Source: an uncultured Candidatus Woesearchaeota archaeon (GTDB lineage: Archaea > Nanobdellota > Nanobdellia > Woesearchaeales > B29-G15). From it: 48,079 bases of DNA. Positions 25,828-34,059 of the stretch are shown here, in pieces. How positions within the stretch are numbered: the first letter of the stretch is position 1; each line of letters begins with the position of its first letter. The position numbers and the translations under genes are program-made. The stretch covers positions 1 through 48,079 of the forward strand of contig CAIWSB010000082.1 of NCBI GenBank assembly GCA_903915225.1. The letters run 5' to 3'. Below the pieces are notes generated by a model. That model was not told where the DNA came from and did no database searches. It saw only the letters and a program-made list of their open reading frames with translations.

Positions 25828-26256
25828 ATGATTGGAAAGCCAGAATGGTTCACATACAGGGTTTTTGGATGGGGCACTCGCCCAAAGACATGGCAAGGCT
25901 GGGTGTACATTGCAGTCTGGCTAGCCATTTGGGCCATTATTGCAGTTTTACCTATCCCTAACCCTATCAAGGCATGGATCCTTGGAATAGTAATTGGCAT
26001 TGGGGTTCTGGATACTCTCCATATCATGACTAAACTGAATAAGGTGCATGATGAGCGTGAAAACCTGCATCAGCTGATTATTGAACGGAACTGTTCATTT
26101 GCAGCCATAGCTGCGCTGGTTGTTGTGGCAATCTTCCAAACAATAAGCAATCCCAGTGTAGTTGGCATCCCCTTTGACACTTCTATAATTGTTGTGCTGG
26201 CAGCAATGCTCGTGGCTAAGGTGGGTACAACTGCCTACGTAAAGATGAGGCTTTAA
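25828..26256 (+). CDS. small membrane protein paired with the XRE regulator (DUF2178-like)
   Basis: 142 residues with about four hydrophobic helices: WVYIAVWLAIWAIIAVL, AWILGIVIGIGVLDTL, CSFAAIAALVVVAIF and TSIIVVLAAMLVAKVG. The loop NKVHDERENLHQLIIERN between helices two and three resembles the DERE...ER motif of DUF2178 proteins, which are often encoded beside XRE regulators; that assignment is tentative. A longer frame starts at 25795 inside the regulator; GGGTGA, which includes the regulator's stop, is placed for the ATG at 25828. Function unknown; it is the probable regulated target of the operator. Confidence 0.82.
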   Translation: MIGKPEWFTYRVFGWGTRPKTWQGWVYIAVWLAIWAIIAVLPIPNPIKAWILGIVIGIGVLDTLHIMTKLNKVHDERENLHQLIIERNCSFAAIAALVVVAIFQTISNPSVVGIPFDTSIIVVLAAMLVAKVGTTAYVKMRL

Positions 26257-26296
26257 CTCAGAAAAATATATAAAGCAGGCTCGCCGCGGTAGCCCC

Positions 26297-27034
26297 ATGC
26301 CTGAAGCAATCCCGGAGCTGGCTGCGCGAGCCAAAGCCCATTTCGGGTTCTCAAAAGAGGAGCGTAGGGACTTTATCATAGCCATCCTGCTGGTGGGCAT
26401 AATCCTGGGCTTTGATGACGGGCAACCCACCTTTGAACTGATCCACTGGATTGTTAACCTCTTGGCTTGCCTCCTTATTGCCGCTTTTGTAATCTTCATA
26501 AATCTCGGTGCACAACGACTCTTGGCGCTGGCCAAAGGCTATGTGTTAACCCACAAGATGTTCGTGTTCGGCACACTTGGCGGCACGATTATTGGATTGG
26601 CATCAATTGGGAAGCTTGTGCTATTTGCCCCGTTTGAACTTGTCTTTAACCAACACGAGGGTTTGAGGCTAGGGCGTTTTAGATACGGATTAAATTATTA
26701 TGAGATGGCTGTGACCGCCATGATGGGGCCATTGGCAAACCTCCTGGCAGCAATAATATTCAAATTCATTTACCTGGCTATCCCCTCTTTTTTCATTTTA
26801 AATATTGTTAAGTTAAATGTGTTCATGGCCGTTGCAACGATGCTCCCCATCCCAAAGCTCGCAGGGAGTTATGTTTTCATGGGAAACCCATTCCTATTCA
26901 TTCTGGTGCTGTCACTCTCTGTGGTTATGGGGCTCCTCCTGTTTTTACTGCCACCTGGTTGGGCAATAGTTGCAGGTGGCGTATTGTCACTCATACTAGC
27001 AACAGTATACTTTTTCAAATTGGACTATAAATAG
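26297..27034 (+). CDS. site-2 protease (M50)-like membrane protein lacking catalytic residues
   Basis: 245 residues with about six helices. MMGPLANLLAAIIF and LPIPKLAGSYVF sit where M50 proteases have the glycine-rich helix and the LxPIPPLDG motif, so the fold looks like a site-2 protease. But the zinc-binding HExxH is missing: the matching helix reads FINLGAQRLLALAKGYV, and the third ligand Asp is replaced by Ala (KLAG). It is therefore likely a pseudoenzyme, possibly a membrane chaperone or regulator. TATA (AAATATATAAAG, about 26262-26273) is about 29 bases before the ATG. Alternative: an unrelated membrane protein with chance similarity. Confidence 0.75.
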   Translation: MPEAIPELAARAKAHFGFSKEERRDFIIAILLVGIILGFDDGQPTFELIHWIVNLLACLLIAAFVIFINLGAQRLLALAKGYVLTHKMFVFGTLGGTIIGLASIGKLVLFAPFELVFNQHEGLRLGRFRYGLNYYEMAVTAMMGPLANLLAAIIFKFIYLAIPSFFILNIVKLNVFMAVATMLPIPKLAGSYVFMGNPFLFILVLSLSVVMGLLLFLLPPGWAIVAGGVLSLILATVYFFKLDYK

Positions 27035-27037
27035 AAA

Positions 27038-27358
27038 ATGGATAAAATTGGTAAGCGCGGATACGTGCATTGGCTTCTCCCAGTATTTATCCTAATTTTC
27101 ATAGTGGGTTTCTTTGCAGCTAGGATGATGAGAACCACGTTCTTGAGTGTGATTTGCCTTATCATCGTGGGGCTAGGTTGCGGGCACATTGTCTACAACA
27201 GGCAGAAGATAAGTTTTTTTTCATCTGCCATTCTGCTGTTTGCATTTGTTGTGGGCTATACCCTCAATCAGGAGCTTTTGAGAGCAAAGACAGTTGTGGT
27301 GGTTTTCCTGCTCTCATGCATCGCCTCCTATGTCTTTGAAGGGTATTTGGATAAATGA
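27038..27358 (+). CDS. small membrane protein
   Basis: 106 residues with about four hydrophobic helices (LLPVFILIFIVGFFAA, FLSVICLIIVGLGCGHIVY, FFSSAILLFAFVVGYTL, VVVVFLLSCIASYVF) joined by short basic loops. No motif identifies a family. It starts 3 bases after the M50-like gene and overlaps the MBL gene by 4 bases (ATGA), so it belongs to the same transcript; a function with the M50-like protein is possible. Nothing else can be said from sequence. Confidence 0.75.
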   Translation: MDKIGKRGYVHWLLPVFILIFIVGFFAARMMRTTFLSVICLIIVGLGCGHIVYNRQKISFFSSAILLFAFVVGYTLNQELLRAKTVVVVFLLSCIASYVFEGYLDK

Positions 27359-27936
27359 TAGAAAAGTTGGCTGAAGGGGTTTGGAAGCTTAAGCTTTCCT
27401 CACTTTGGAGAGGAGCAATATCTTCTAATGTTTATTACGTAGACCTGGGCAAAAAGATATTAATTGACACAGGTTCGCGCTCTGAGAGGAAGAAACTGCT
27501 CAAGGACTTGAAGGATATTGTCGAGCCGGAGCAGGTTGAGGCGCTTGTATTTACGCACCTCCATTTTGATCATACGGGGAATTACGATTTGTTTCCCAAT
27601 GCAAAACTCTATGCCTCAAAAGAGGAGATTGAGGATTTCAATCAAGACCCTGATGGGGCTGTGCTGGAATATGAAATTGCTGAGGGACTCAAAGGCAAGC
27701 TCAATCCTGTAGAAAATCTTGAACTAAATGGAATTGAAATTATTAAGACACCAGGGCATACTCGAGGGAGCATCTCTCTCTGGTACCTTAAGGAAGGAAT
27801 TTTGTTCACAGGCGATACCCTCTTCCAAAGGGGCTATGGAAGGGTTGATTTGCCCACTTCTGTGCCTTCAATGCTGAAGCGCTCCCTGGAAAAATTAGGT
27901 GGTTACAAAAGGACAATCCTCGCTCCAGGACATTAA
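27355..27936 (+). CDS. MBL-fold metallo-hydrolase
   Basis: 193 residues of the metallo-beta-lactamase superfamily. Zinc ligands: THLHFDHTGN (HxHxDH), GHTRGS, TGDTLF (Asp) and the final His in APGH. The last His is the very last residue, so the usual C-terminal helices are absent. The active site is nevertheless complete. Family members include glyoxalase II-like thioesterases and other small-molecule hydrolases; substrate unknown. It overlaps the upstream small membrane gene by ATGA, and Ogg starts two bases after its last codon's stop, so it is inside a tight operon. Confidence 0.88.
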   Translation: MIEKLAEGVWKLKLSSLWRGAISSNVYYVDLGKKILIDTGSRSERKKLLKDLKDIVEPEQVEALVFTHLHFDHTGNYDLFPNAKLYASKEEIEDFNQDPDGAVLEYEIAEGLKGKLNPVENLELNGIEIIKTPGHTRGSISLWYLKEGILFTGDTLFQRGYGRVDLPTSVPSMLKRSLEKLGGYKRTILAPGH

Positions 27937-27937
27937 A

Positions 27938-28741
27938 ATGAAAATTTCTGTTAAAGATTTCAACCTTGAGCATACACTGCTGTGCGGGCAGTTCTTCCAG
28001 TTTGTTCGTGAAGGAGCGGGCTTCGTAGTATGGAGTTCAGATGATACCTTTTGGGTAAGCCAATCTGGCAGCTCGGTCCAATTTGAGGGAATAACCGAGG
28101 CCCGGTTCAGGCATATCTTTTCGCTTGATATTGATTATGATAAAATTATGAGGAGTATTGGCCGCGATAAGCGCCTAACTAAAGCCCTTAAAGAATATCC
28201 CGGAATGCGCATAATGCGCCAAGATTTTTTTGAGTGCCTAATTGCTTACGTGTGCTCAGCCAACTCTAACATACCCAAGATAACAAAGAATGTCCATCTC
28301 CTATCCCAATTTTTCGGAAAGCCTGTTAAACTTAGAGGCAAGACTTATTACATGTTCCCAAAGCCCGGGCAGATATGCGTGCCTGAGAAGGTTGTTGAAG
28401 CCAAAACCGGGTTTAGGGCAAGGTTCATATGTGAAATTAATGGCATTGTTGACCAGAAATATATCAAAAACATTAAGGAGCTCTCTCTGGAACATGCCCG
28501 TGAGAAGCTGGAAGAGCTCCCTGGTGTTGGACCCAAGGTCGCAGACTGCGTGCTCCTTTTTAGCCTTGACCGCCTCGATTCATTCCCAATTGATGTTTGG
28601 ATAAGAAGAATTATGCACAGGCTTTATTTCAAAGGAAAAGAGAAGAAGGACCGTGAACTGCAGGAATTTGCCAGAAAGCATTTTGGGGAATTCTGCGGCT
28701 ACGCCAACCAGTTCTTATTCTATGCAGCTCGGACAGAGTGA
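27938..28741 (+). CDS. ogg: 8-oxoguanine DNA glycosylase/AP lyase (Ogg)
   Basis: 267 residues of the HhH-GPD superfamily, OGG1 type. It excises 8-oxoguanine and nicks the abasic strand. The N-terminal domain reads KISVKDFNLEHTLLCGQFFQF, as in archaeal and eukaryotic OGG1. The hairpin-helix-hairpin is LEELPGVGPKVADCVLLF with the catalytic Lys, and the catalytic Asp is in FPIDVW. A frame to 27899 overlaps the MBL gene; the ATG at 27938 begins where homology does. The next gene's TATA box lies at its end, so the nop5 transcript starts within this stop region. Confidence 0.92.
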   Translation: MKISVKDFNLEHTLLCGQFFQFVREGAGFVVWSSDDTFWVSQSGSSVQFEGITEARFRHIFSLDIDYDKIMRSIGRDKRLTKALKEYPGMRIMRQDFFECLIAYVCSANSNIPKITKNVHLLSQFFGKPVKLRGKTYYMFPKPGQICVPEKVVEAKTGFRARFICEINGIVDQKYIKNIKELSLEHAREKLEELPGVGPKVADCVLLFSLDRLDSFPIDVWIRRIMHRLYFKGKEKKDRELQEFARKHFGEFCGYANQFLFYAARTE

Positions 28742-28779
28742 ACAAAAGCTTTATAACGAGCTTAGGTATTCTGCCAGCT

Positions 28780-29736
28780 ATGGGATATGTGCTGTACACA
28801 AATACTCTTGGAGTTTTTCTCTATAATGATAAAGGAGAGCTCGCAGCCTCAAGGGGCTTCAGTGATAAGGAGAGGCAGGAATACGAGCCCTTGCTAAGGC
28901 GAGGGGAGTGGATAAAGCCTGAGGAGGAGCTTCTCAAGGGCACCGATGGTAGGGTCATTTTCCTTGGTTTCAAGAAAGCTAAACGAGAGAATATAGTCCT
29001 TTCACAGGATGTGGACAAACTTGCCCGGTTTACAGCGGTTCGCGACAGAGAAAAATTCAGGGCGGCAAACCAGGCAATAAGTGCAAATGACGTTAGGCTT
29101 AGCTTCTCAGAAGATATAGTTGTAATGCACACTATTCGCACAATAGATGAGCTTGAGCATGTCACAAATGCAATGCTCATGAGGGTGATGGATTTTGTTA
29201 AACTTTACGCTCCGGAGGCTGTTTCATATCTTGATGAACCAAGTGCAGTGCTGGGCATTCTTGAAAAAGGTGCAGCCAGTACAATTGGCTACCCAATCTC
29301 TGAAGAGCACAAGCGTGTTTTCCAGGAGCTTGCCCGTGGCCTAGCAGCCCTTAACAGGGAAAAGGAAAAGCTAGAGAAGCATGTGGAAGCCACAATGAAG
29401 AGAATATGCCCCAACCTGTTGGGTGTTGCAGGGGCTCTGCTGGGGGCAAGGCTAATTGCACTTGCTGGCTCGCTCAAGCAGCTGGCCACGATGCCCTACA
29501 CAACAGTGCAATTGCTTGGTGCTGAACAGGCTTTGTTCAGGCATATAAAGAAAGGCAGCAAGTGCCCCAAGCATGGAATAATTTTGGCGCATCCATTTGT
29601 TCAGACAGCAAAAAGTAGGGGAAAGGCTGCACGCCTGCTGGCAGAAAAGCTTTCCCATGCAGCCAGGCTGGATTATTTCAAGGGCCCTGATATGTCCGAG
29701 AAACTATTAAGGGATATGGAGGCGAGGCTAAAGTGA
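28780..29736 (+). CDS. nop5: C/D box sRNP core protein Nop5 (Nop56/58)
   Basis: 318 residues. Scaffold of the archaeal box C/D RNP: it binds L7Ae-bound guide RNA with its C-terminal Nop domain and fibrillarin with its N-terminal domain. Visible landmarks are the central coiled coil (around LAALNREKEKLEKHVEATM) and the Nop domain NLLGVAGALLGARLIALAGSLKQLATMP...LLGAEQALFRHIKKGSKCPKHG. A GTG at 28738 overlapping ogg extends the frame by 14 codons. The TATA (GCTTTATAAC, about 28748-28757) is 28 bases before the ATG at 28780, so I start there. Fibrillarin follows with a 4-base overlap. Confidence 0.94.
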   Translation: MGYVLYTNTLGVFLYNDKGELAASRGFSDKERQEYEPLLRRGEWIKPEEELLKGTDGRVIFLGFKKAKRENIVLSQDVDKLARFTAVRDREKFRAANQAISANDVRLSFSEDIVVMHTIRTIDELEHVTNAMLMRVMDFVKLYAPEAVSYLDEPSAVLGILEKGAASTIGYPISEEHKRVFQELARGLAALNREKEKLEKHVEATMKRICPNLLGVAGALLGARLIALAGSLKQLATMPYTTVQLLGAEQALFRHIKKGSKCPKHGIILAHPFVQTAKSRGKAARLLAEKLSHAARLDYFKGPDMSEKLLRDMEARLK

Positions 29737-30395
29737 AGGCCGGAAGACATCCAGGGGTTTTTGAAGACAACAGGCGACTTTATACACAAAACCTTGCTCC
29801 AGGCATTGCTGTTTATGGAGAGCCACTTGTTAAGGAAGGTGGAAAAGAATTCAGAGAGTGGAACCCGTTCCGCAGCAAACTGGCAAGCTCAATCCTCAAG
29901 GGAATTCCGCCTGTGGGGATTAACAGGGATAGCATTGTGCTATATCTGGGAGCAGCAACCGGAACGACTGTGAGCCACGTCTCCGACATATGTTCAGAAG
30001 GAATTGTTTTTGCTGTTGAGTTCTCTCCCGAGGTTTTCACAGAGCTTTTCCTGCTGGCAAAAAGGAGGCCAAATATTGTGCCAATATTGGCAGATGCAGC
30101 CCACCCCGAGGCGTACTATCACCGGGTTGCTGCGGCAGATGTCGTCTACCAGGACATTGCCCAAAGGAACCAGGTGGAGATTTTTGTCAAGAATGCAACA
30201 CTTTTCCTTAAGAGGCGTGGAAAAGCAATTCTCTGCGTCAAATCCAGAAGCATTGATGTTGCCCAGCAGCCAGCAAAAGTCTTTGGAGAGGTAAGGGAAG
30301 CACTAACCAGCAATTTCAGACTTCTGGATTATAAGACCCTTGCGCCATTCCAAAAAGACCATGCTGTCTTCCTGGTTGAGAACAGAAAACTATAA
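29733..30395 (+). CDS. flpA: fibrillarin-like rRNA/tRNA 2'-O-methyltransferase
   Basis: 220 residues, the catalytic subunit of box C/D RNPs, methylating ribose 2'-OH of rRNA and tRNA at guide-selected sites with SAM. Motifs: VLYLGAATGTTVSHVSD (SAM site), FAVEFSPEVFTEL, DVVYQDIAQRNQ with the catalytic Asp, and LCVKSRSID with the Lys. It starts with GTG at 29733, which overlaps the nop5 stop (GTGA), the normal nop5-flpA operon order in archaea. The tRNA-Ser promoter TATA overlaps its last codons. Confidence 0.95.
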   Translation: MKAGRHPGVFEDNRRLYTQNLAPGIAVYGEPLVKEGGKEFREWNPFRSKLASSILKGIPPVGINRDSIVLYLGAATGTTVSHVSDICSEGIVFAVEFSPEVFTELFLLAKRRPNIVPILADAAHPEAYYHRVAAADVVYQDIAQRNQVEIFVKNATLFLKRRGKAILCVKSRSIDVAQQPAKVFGEVREALTSNFRLLDYKTLAPFQKDHAVFLVENRKL

Positions 30396-30427
30396 AAACC
30401 TACGATTAACCTTCTCTAGTTCATCAC

Positions 30428-30551
30428 GCCGAGGTCGCATAGTGGCTATTGCGGAGGATTGCTATGAGCTGTGGCTCATCAGAATACCTGGCATGGCCCT
30501 CAAAAATCCTCTGTCCGAGAGGACACAGGGGTTCGAGTCCCCTCCTCGGCG
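30428..30551 (+). tRNA. tRNA-Ser (GCT), with an intron at position 37/38
   Basis: Type II tRNA. The acceptor GCCGAGG pairs fully with CCTCGGC (30544-30550); the discriminator is G, as in archaeal tRNA-Ser. The D-arm is GCA/TGC around TAGTGGCTAT; the anticodon stem is GAGGA/TCCTC; the anticodon GCT is at 30461-30463. The variable arm has stem TGTCC/GGACA with loop GAGA; the T-arm is AGGGG/CCCCT with TTCGAGT. Removing 30465-30505 (41 bases) gives an 83-base mature tRNA. The intron starts with a 5-bp hairpin (TGAGC/GCTCA). CCA is not encoded. The TATA (CTATAAAAAC, near 30390-30399) overlaps the end of flpA; TTTTT follows the tRNA. Exact splice points rest on the canonical position. Confidence 0.93.
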
Positions 30552-30563
30552 CTTTTTAAAAAA

Positions 30564-32567
30564 ATGAAAAGAGGCGTAACATTTTTACTATTGCTGTTTC
30601 TTTTACTCCCATTTGCATCTGCCTCAGAAGCATGGATTCTAAATGCGAGGGAAGTCCAGCTCACAACTGAGATACACCAGAAAATTGATTTCATAAAAAA
30701 TGAAATGTCTAGGGTGGGTTTAGTCCGAGTCAACACCACTCTTTTTCCAAAGATTTCATCCAGGCAGAGGATTCCAGTGCAGTTTGCCTATCCCAACACG
30801 ACAAGAAAAAATGACAGGTATGTTTTCGAATGGCGCCTCCCGCCAGGGGACATTAACTATTCTGTTTACGCTTCCATCTCAAATCAATTCATTATTAAGG
30901 AGGTAACCAAGAAAGTGGCTTTCCCTCTCAAAGAAGTGCCCAGAGGGTATGAGGATTATGTTCAAGAGACCCAATTGGTAGACTTCTCAAACTCACAAAT
31001 TAAGGAGCTTGCATCTGAGCTCGCTGAGGGTGAGGATGACCTCTACGAACTGTTGTTCAAAATAGGAGTATGGGTGCATCGAAACATAGATTATTCATTT
31101 GAGCCAGAGGTGAGAGATACCAAGAAGAGCGCCAGCTGGGTGCTCGCAAACCATCGTGGCGCATGTGATGAATTCTCAGCCCTTTTCATGGCCCTGGCCA
31201 GGGCATTGAACATTCCAGTGAGATATGTAACAGGGCAGGCTTTTTCAAATGATGAGGAAGAGCCGTGGCAGCTCCACGGGTGGGTTGAGGCTTACTTCCC
31301 TGTCTACGGCTGGATTCCCTTTGACCCAACATTTGGCCAGCTGGGTTTCATTGACAACTCGCATATAGAATATATGTATTCAGTTGATGTTGGCAAATCC
31401 CCTGCTTCGTTGACCTATGATGCAGTTGATACGAATTTCAGCATTGAGCCGCCTGTAATAATTACTGAGGTAATTGGCTCAACAGATTCTGCCCCAAGGC
31501 TTTTGGACATGAAGGTGGAGCCATTTAAATCCACGGTAGGGCTCAAATCGTACAATCTCATCACAGTGGTGCTTAACAACACCAAGAACTTTTATGTGCC
31601 TGTTGAGCTTACTCTGGGAATGACAGAAGGGCTTACGTATATGGATTCGAGGGATAGGCTACTGCTTTTAAGGCCAAAAGAGGCGGCAAAAGAGTTCTTC
31701 GTATTGGCCACAAATGCAACCCTTTCTGATAGGTATGCATACACATTCCCAGTGAGGGTTTACACTGCAACCAACCAGAGTGCCAGCTCATCATTTGAGA
31801 GCAAGAGGGATTTCGAAGAACTCTCTTATGATAGGGTGAATGCATTGGTGGAACAGCTGCAAAAGGAACAGACAGTTGTCAACAAAACCCAGATAAAGGA
31901 TATCTCCCTGGAATGCGCTTTCATAGGCAACCAATCCTACCAAGGTGACAGGCTGCCTTTTAACTGCACTGTGCACAACATGGGAAATACCGCTTTGAAG
32001 GACATCCAAATATGCAGCAAGAGTGGTTGTGCGCCGTTCAGCCTAGGAATTCAAGAGAGAAAGTATTTTAGATTTGAGGAAAAATATGATGAAGCCGGGG
32101 ATTATGATTCAATCTTTTCGGTTGAAGGCCCCCAAATATCAAAATCAGCTATTCTGAGTATTAGTGTTCTCCCGCTGCCCTCAATAGGAATCTCCTCTTT
32201 GGACATTCCCGAGTCTGTGCGCTTCAAGGATAAGTTCAAGATAGTGTTCCTGCTGGAAAACACAGTCAATTCACCTGTTAGAGATGTAGTTGTTAACCTA
32301 AGTAGCACCTTTTTGCACACGAGCCTGCCACTGCAGGACTTCCAAATCAAGAAGCTCATCTCTATTGAATCCCGAGGACGTGACCTGCAGGACGGAAACA
32401 ACACATTCAAACTACGGGTGAGTTACAAGGATCTCGATAAGCGTGTTTACCGCACTGAAAAAGAATTCAAAATATTCTTGGAGAAACCGAACTTTGTGCA
32501 AAGGATACCCATCTGGATAAGGGAGTTTTTCAATTGGCTTGATGGTCTATTTGAGAAGAAGAGCTAG
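30564..32567 (+). CDS. secreted transglutaminase-like protein
   Basis: 667 residues with a signal peptide (KRGVTFLLLLFLLLPFASAS). The transglutaminase/protease-like core is complete: Cys in HRGACDEFSALFMALAR, His in LHGWVEAYFPVYGW, Asp in FDPTFGQ. Members either cross-link or hydrolyse peptide amides; archaeal secreted ones are uncharacterised. Residues about 340-640 look like two beta-sandwich repeats (CARDB-like: NNTKNFYVPVELTLG, NTVNSPVRDVVVNLS). The C-terminus WIREFFNWLDGLF is amphipathic, perhaps membrane-associating. A longer frame from 30471 runs through the tRNA; the ATG at 30564 starts the signal peptide. No separate TATA is evident between tRNA and ATG. Confidence 0.9.
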   Translation: MKRGVTFLLLLFLLLPFASASEAWILNAREVQLTTEIHQKIDFIKNEMSRVGLVRVNTTLFPKISSRQRIPVQFAYPNTTRKNDRYVFEWRLPPGDINYSVYASISNQFIIKEVTKKVAFPLKEVPRGYEDYVQETQLVDFSNSQIKELASELAEGEDDLYELLFKIGVWVHRNIDYSFEPEVRDTKKSASWVLANHRGACDEFSALFMALARALNIPVRYVTGQAFSNDEEEPWQLHGWVEAYFPVYGWIPFDPTFGQLGFIDNSHIEYMYSVDVGKSPASLTYDAVDTNFSIEPPVIITEVIGSTDSAPRLLDMKVEPFKSTVGLKSYNLITVVLNNTKNFYVPVELTLGMTEGLTYMDSRDRLLLLRPKEAAKEFFVLATNATLSDRYAYTFPVRVYTATNQSASSSFESKRDFEELSYDRVNALVEQLQKEQTVVNKTQIKDISLECAFIGNQSYQGDRLPFNCTVHNMGNTALKDIQICSKSGCAPFSLGIQERKYFRFEEKYDEAGDYDSIFSVEGPQISKSAILSISVLPLPSIGISSLDIPESVRFKDKFKIVFLLENTVNSPVRDVVVNLSSTFLHTSLPLQDFQIKKLISIESRGRDLQDGNNTFKLRVSYKDLDKRVYRTEKEFKIFLEKPNFVQRIPIWIREFFNWLDGLFEKKS

Positions 32568-34059
32568 TCAATGGCTCTGCCACCAAGCTTCGAAGCATAT
32601 GCCCCACCACGCGCACATCGAAAAACTCCCTCAATGGGAGCCTCTGCTTGACTCCAACGATAAGGGGGTATGAGCCAAACTGCCTTCCGAAAGTGTGCTT
32701 ACCGTCGTAAAGCTCCATGAAAACATCCTTTAGTATTGTACCAACGGGCGTGATCCGCTTGAGCATCTCATGGTCAATATCTTCCCGGACAGACCGCCTG
32801 AATTTGTAGTAGTGTCTTTTGTTTTTCTTGAGATACTTCAGGCCACCCTGGCGTGAAATTTCTGTGTCCGGAAAGACCTCGACCTGCCGGATGTTTATTC
32901 TACGCAACATGTAGCCCTCATTAAGTATTCTCTTTAGGTATTGGAGATTGATTTCAAGGGTGTCTTTGGTTTCTCCAATCAAGCCCAGAATGATATTGAT
33001 GCCAGGGAGATACTTGGGCATTCCATTATCACCACGTTCTGACCCACATTGGTTTATTGAGGCAATTGCCTTCATAACCTGCTCTGGAGTGGAGTTAATG
33101 TTATTGGCTTCAATGACACTCTGGTCGAAACTTTCCACTCCCATGGCAGCCACGTTTCCTGGCGTGCAGTAATTTACAATAAGCCTGGTGATTGCTTCTC
33201 CTTGTTCAGTTGCGGCCAGGGCAGGGTTGACGTTATCGATGTGAAGGGTCTTGTGGCTGACTGATGCAGCCCCTTTCAGGAGTTGCTCAATTTCAGCTGG
33301 TTTTCCACCTTTGAATGCATAGAAATCAGACTGCTTGCCCAGCCTGAAGTGCTCAACACCCTCATGTGCTAGGCTTGCCATTTCTTCTTTCACATCATTC
33401 TGCTCCCTCCATTCGGGCTTGTTTTTCAGGGGTTCAAGGCAAAAGCTGCACCCGATTTTGCGGGGGCAACCTCTTCCCGTCTCAATCTCAGCAATTATTG
33501 GAAGTTGAATCTGGCGAACAATCTCCGAGCCTTTGACTGCAAATTCCCTAAGGCGGGAGTAGCCGCCAGATATTTCCTTACTGGTGAGGTATTGCTCCAG
33601 CCAGAGCCAGGCATCACCTTCAATAACCAAATCATATCCTGAGTTTTGTACACGATGCACTATTCTGCCACCTGTCTGCCCGGTACCCAGGAATGCAGCA
33701 GGTCCGGTAAGGATTTTCTTCCCTCTATAGCCTTGAAGGAGGCGAATTGCCTCTGAGGGCGTTCCTGGAACAGCTGCCAGATACTTGCCCGGAGTGTGCA
33801 TGCCTGATATTACTATAATTATATGTGATCCCTCAAGAATTCGGGTTGCGTTATTGGCATTTAGAGTGGAATTCATGGTTAGGGTGGAATTCCCTCTCTT
33901 CTCGGGTCTGAGGTCATCAATTCTCAGGTAAAAGCACTGATGGCTATGGCTAAATGCAACTCCTGCAATATACCTGGGGTAAACCCCCAAATAGGGGGGA
34001 ACTCCAAGGCCAGCTGGCTCATCTGTGTAGCAATCAACTATGCTGATTATCATGGGCAT
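32530..34059 (-). CDS. radical SAM Fe-S protein (COG1031 type)
   Basis: 509 residues. The Fe-S motif is GCPRKIGCSFCLEP, i.e. CX5CX2C rather than CX3CX2C, which is the spacing I recall for the archaeal COG1031 family of uncharacterised radical SAM proteins. Downstream FRLGKQSDFYAF and VAAMGVESFD fit the partial TIM barrel, and INIILGLIGET the SAM-binding strand. The first 170 residues resemble a cobalamin-binding-type Rossmann domain but without a clear DxHxxG. Substrate unknown. It starts in a TAATG overlap with the winged-helix gene, so the two are translationally coupled. Its last 38 bases are antisense to the end of the transglutaminase gene. Confidence 0.85.
   Translation of the reverse strand: MPMIISIVDCYTDEPAGLGVPPYLGVYPRYIAGVAFSHSHQCFYLRIDDLRPEKRGNSTLTMNSTLNANNATRILEGSHIIIVISGMHTPGKYLAAVPGTPSEAIRLLQGYRGKKILTGPAAFLGTGQTGGRIVHRVQNSGYDLVIEGDAWLWLEQYLTSKEISGGYSRLREFAVKGSEIVRQIQLPIIAEIETGRGCPRKIGCSFCLEPLKNKPEWREQNDVKEEMASLAHEGVEHFRLGKQSDFYAFKGGKPAEIEQLLKGAASVSHKTLHIDNVNPALAATEQGEAITRLIVNYCTPGNVAAMGVESFDQSVIEANNINSTPEQVMKAIASINQCGSERGDNGMPKYLPGINIILGLIGETKDTLEINLQYLKRILNEGYMLRRINIRQVEVFPDTEISRQGGLKYLKKNKRHYYKFRRSVREDIDHEMLKRITPVGTILKDVFMELYDGKHTFGRQFGSYPLIVGVKQRLPLREFFDVRVVGHMLRSLVAEPLTSSSSQIDHQAN

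Noticed and set aside
27355-27936. MBL hydrolase as a truncated pseudogene
   Set aside because: The chain ends at the last zinc-binding His, but all metal ligands are present and the downstream gene is correctly spaced, so it may be a natural short form.
30471-30563. N-terminal extension of the transglutaminase gene
   Set aside because: It translates the 3' part of the tRNA-Ser gene; the signal peptide starts at 30564.
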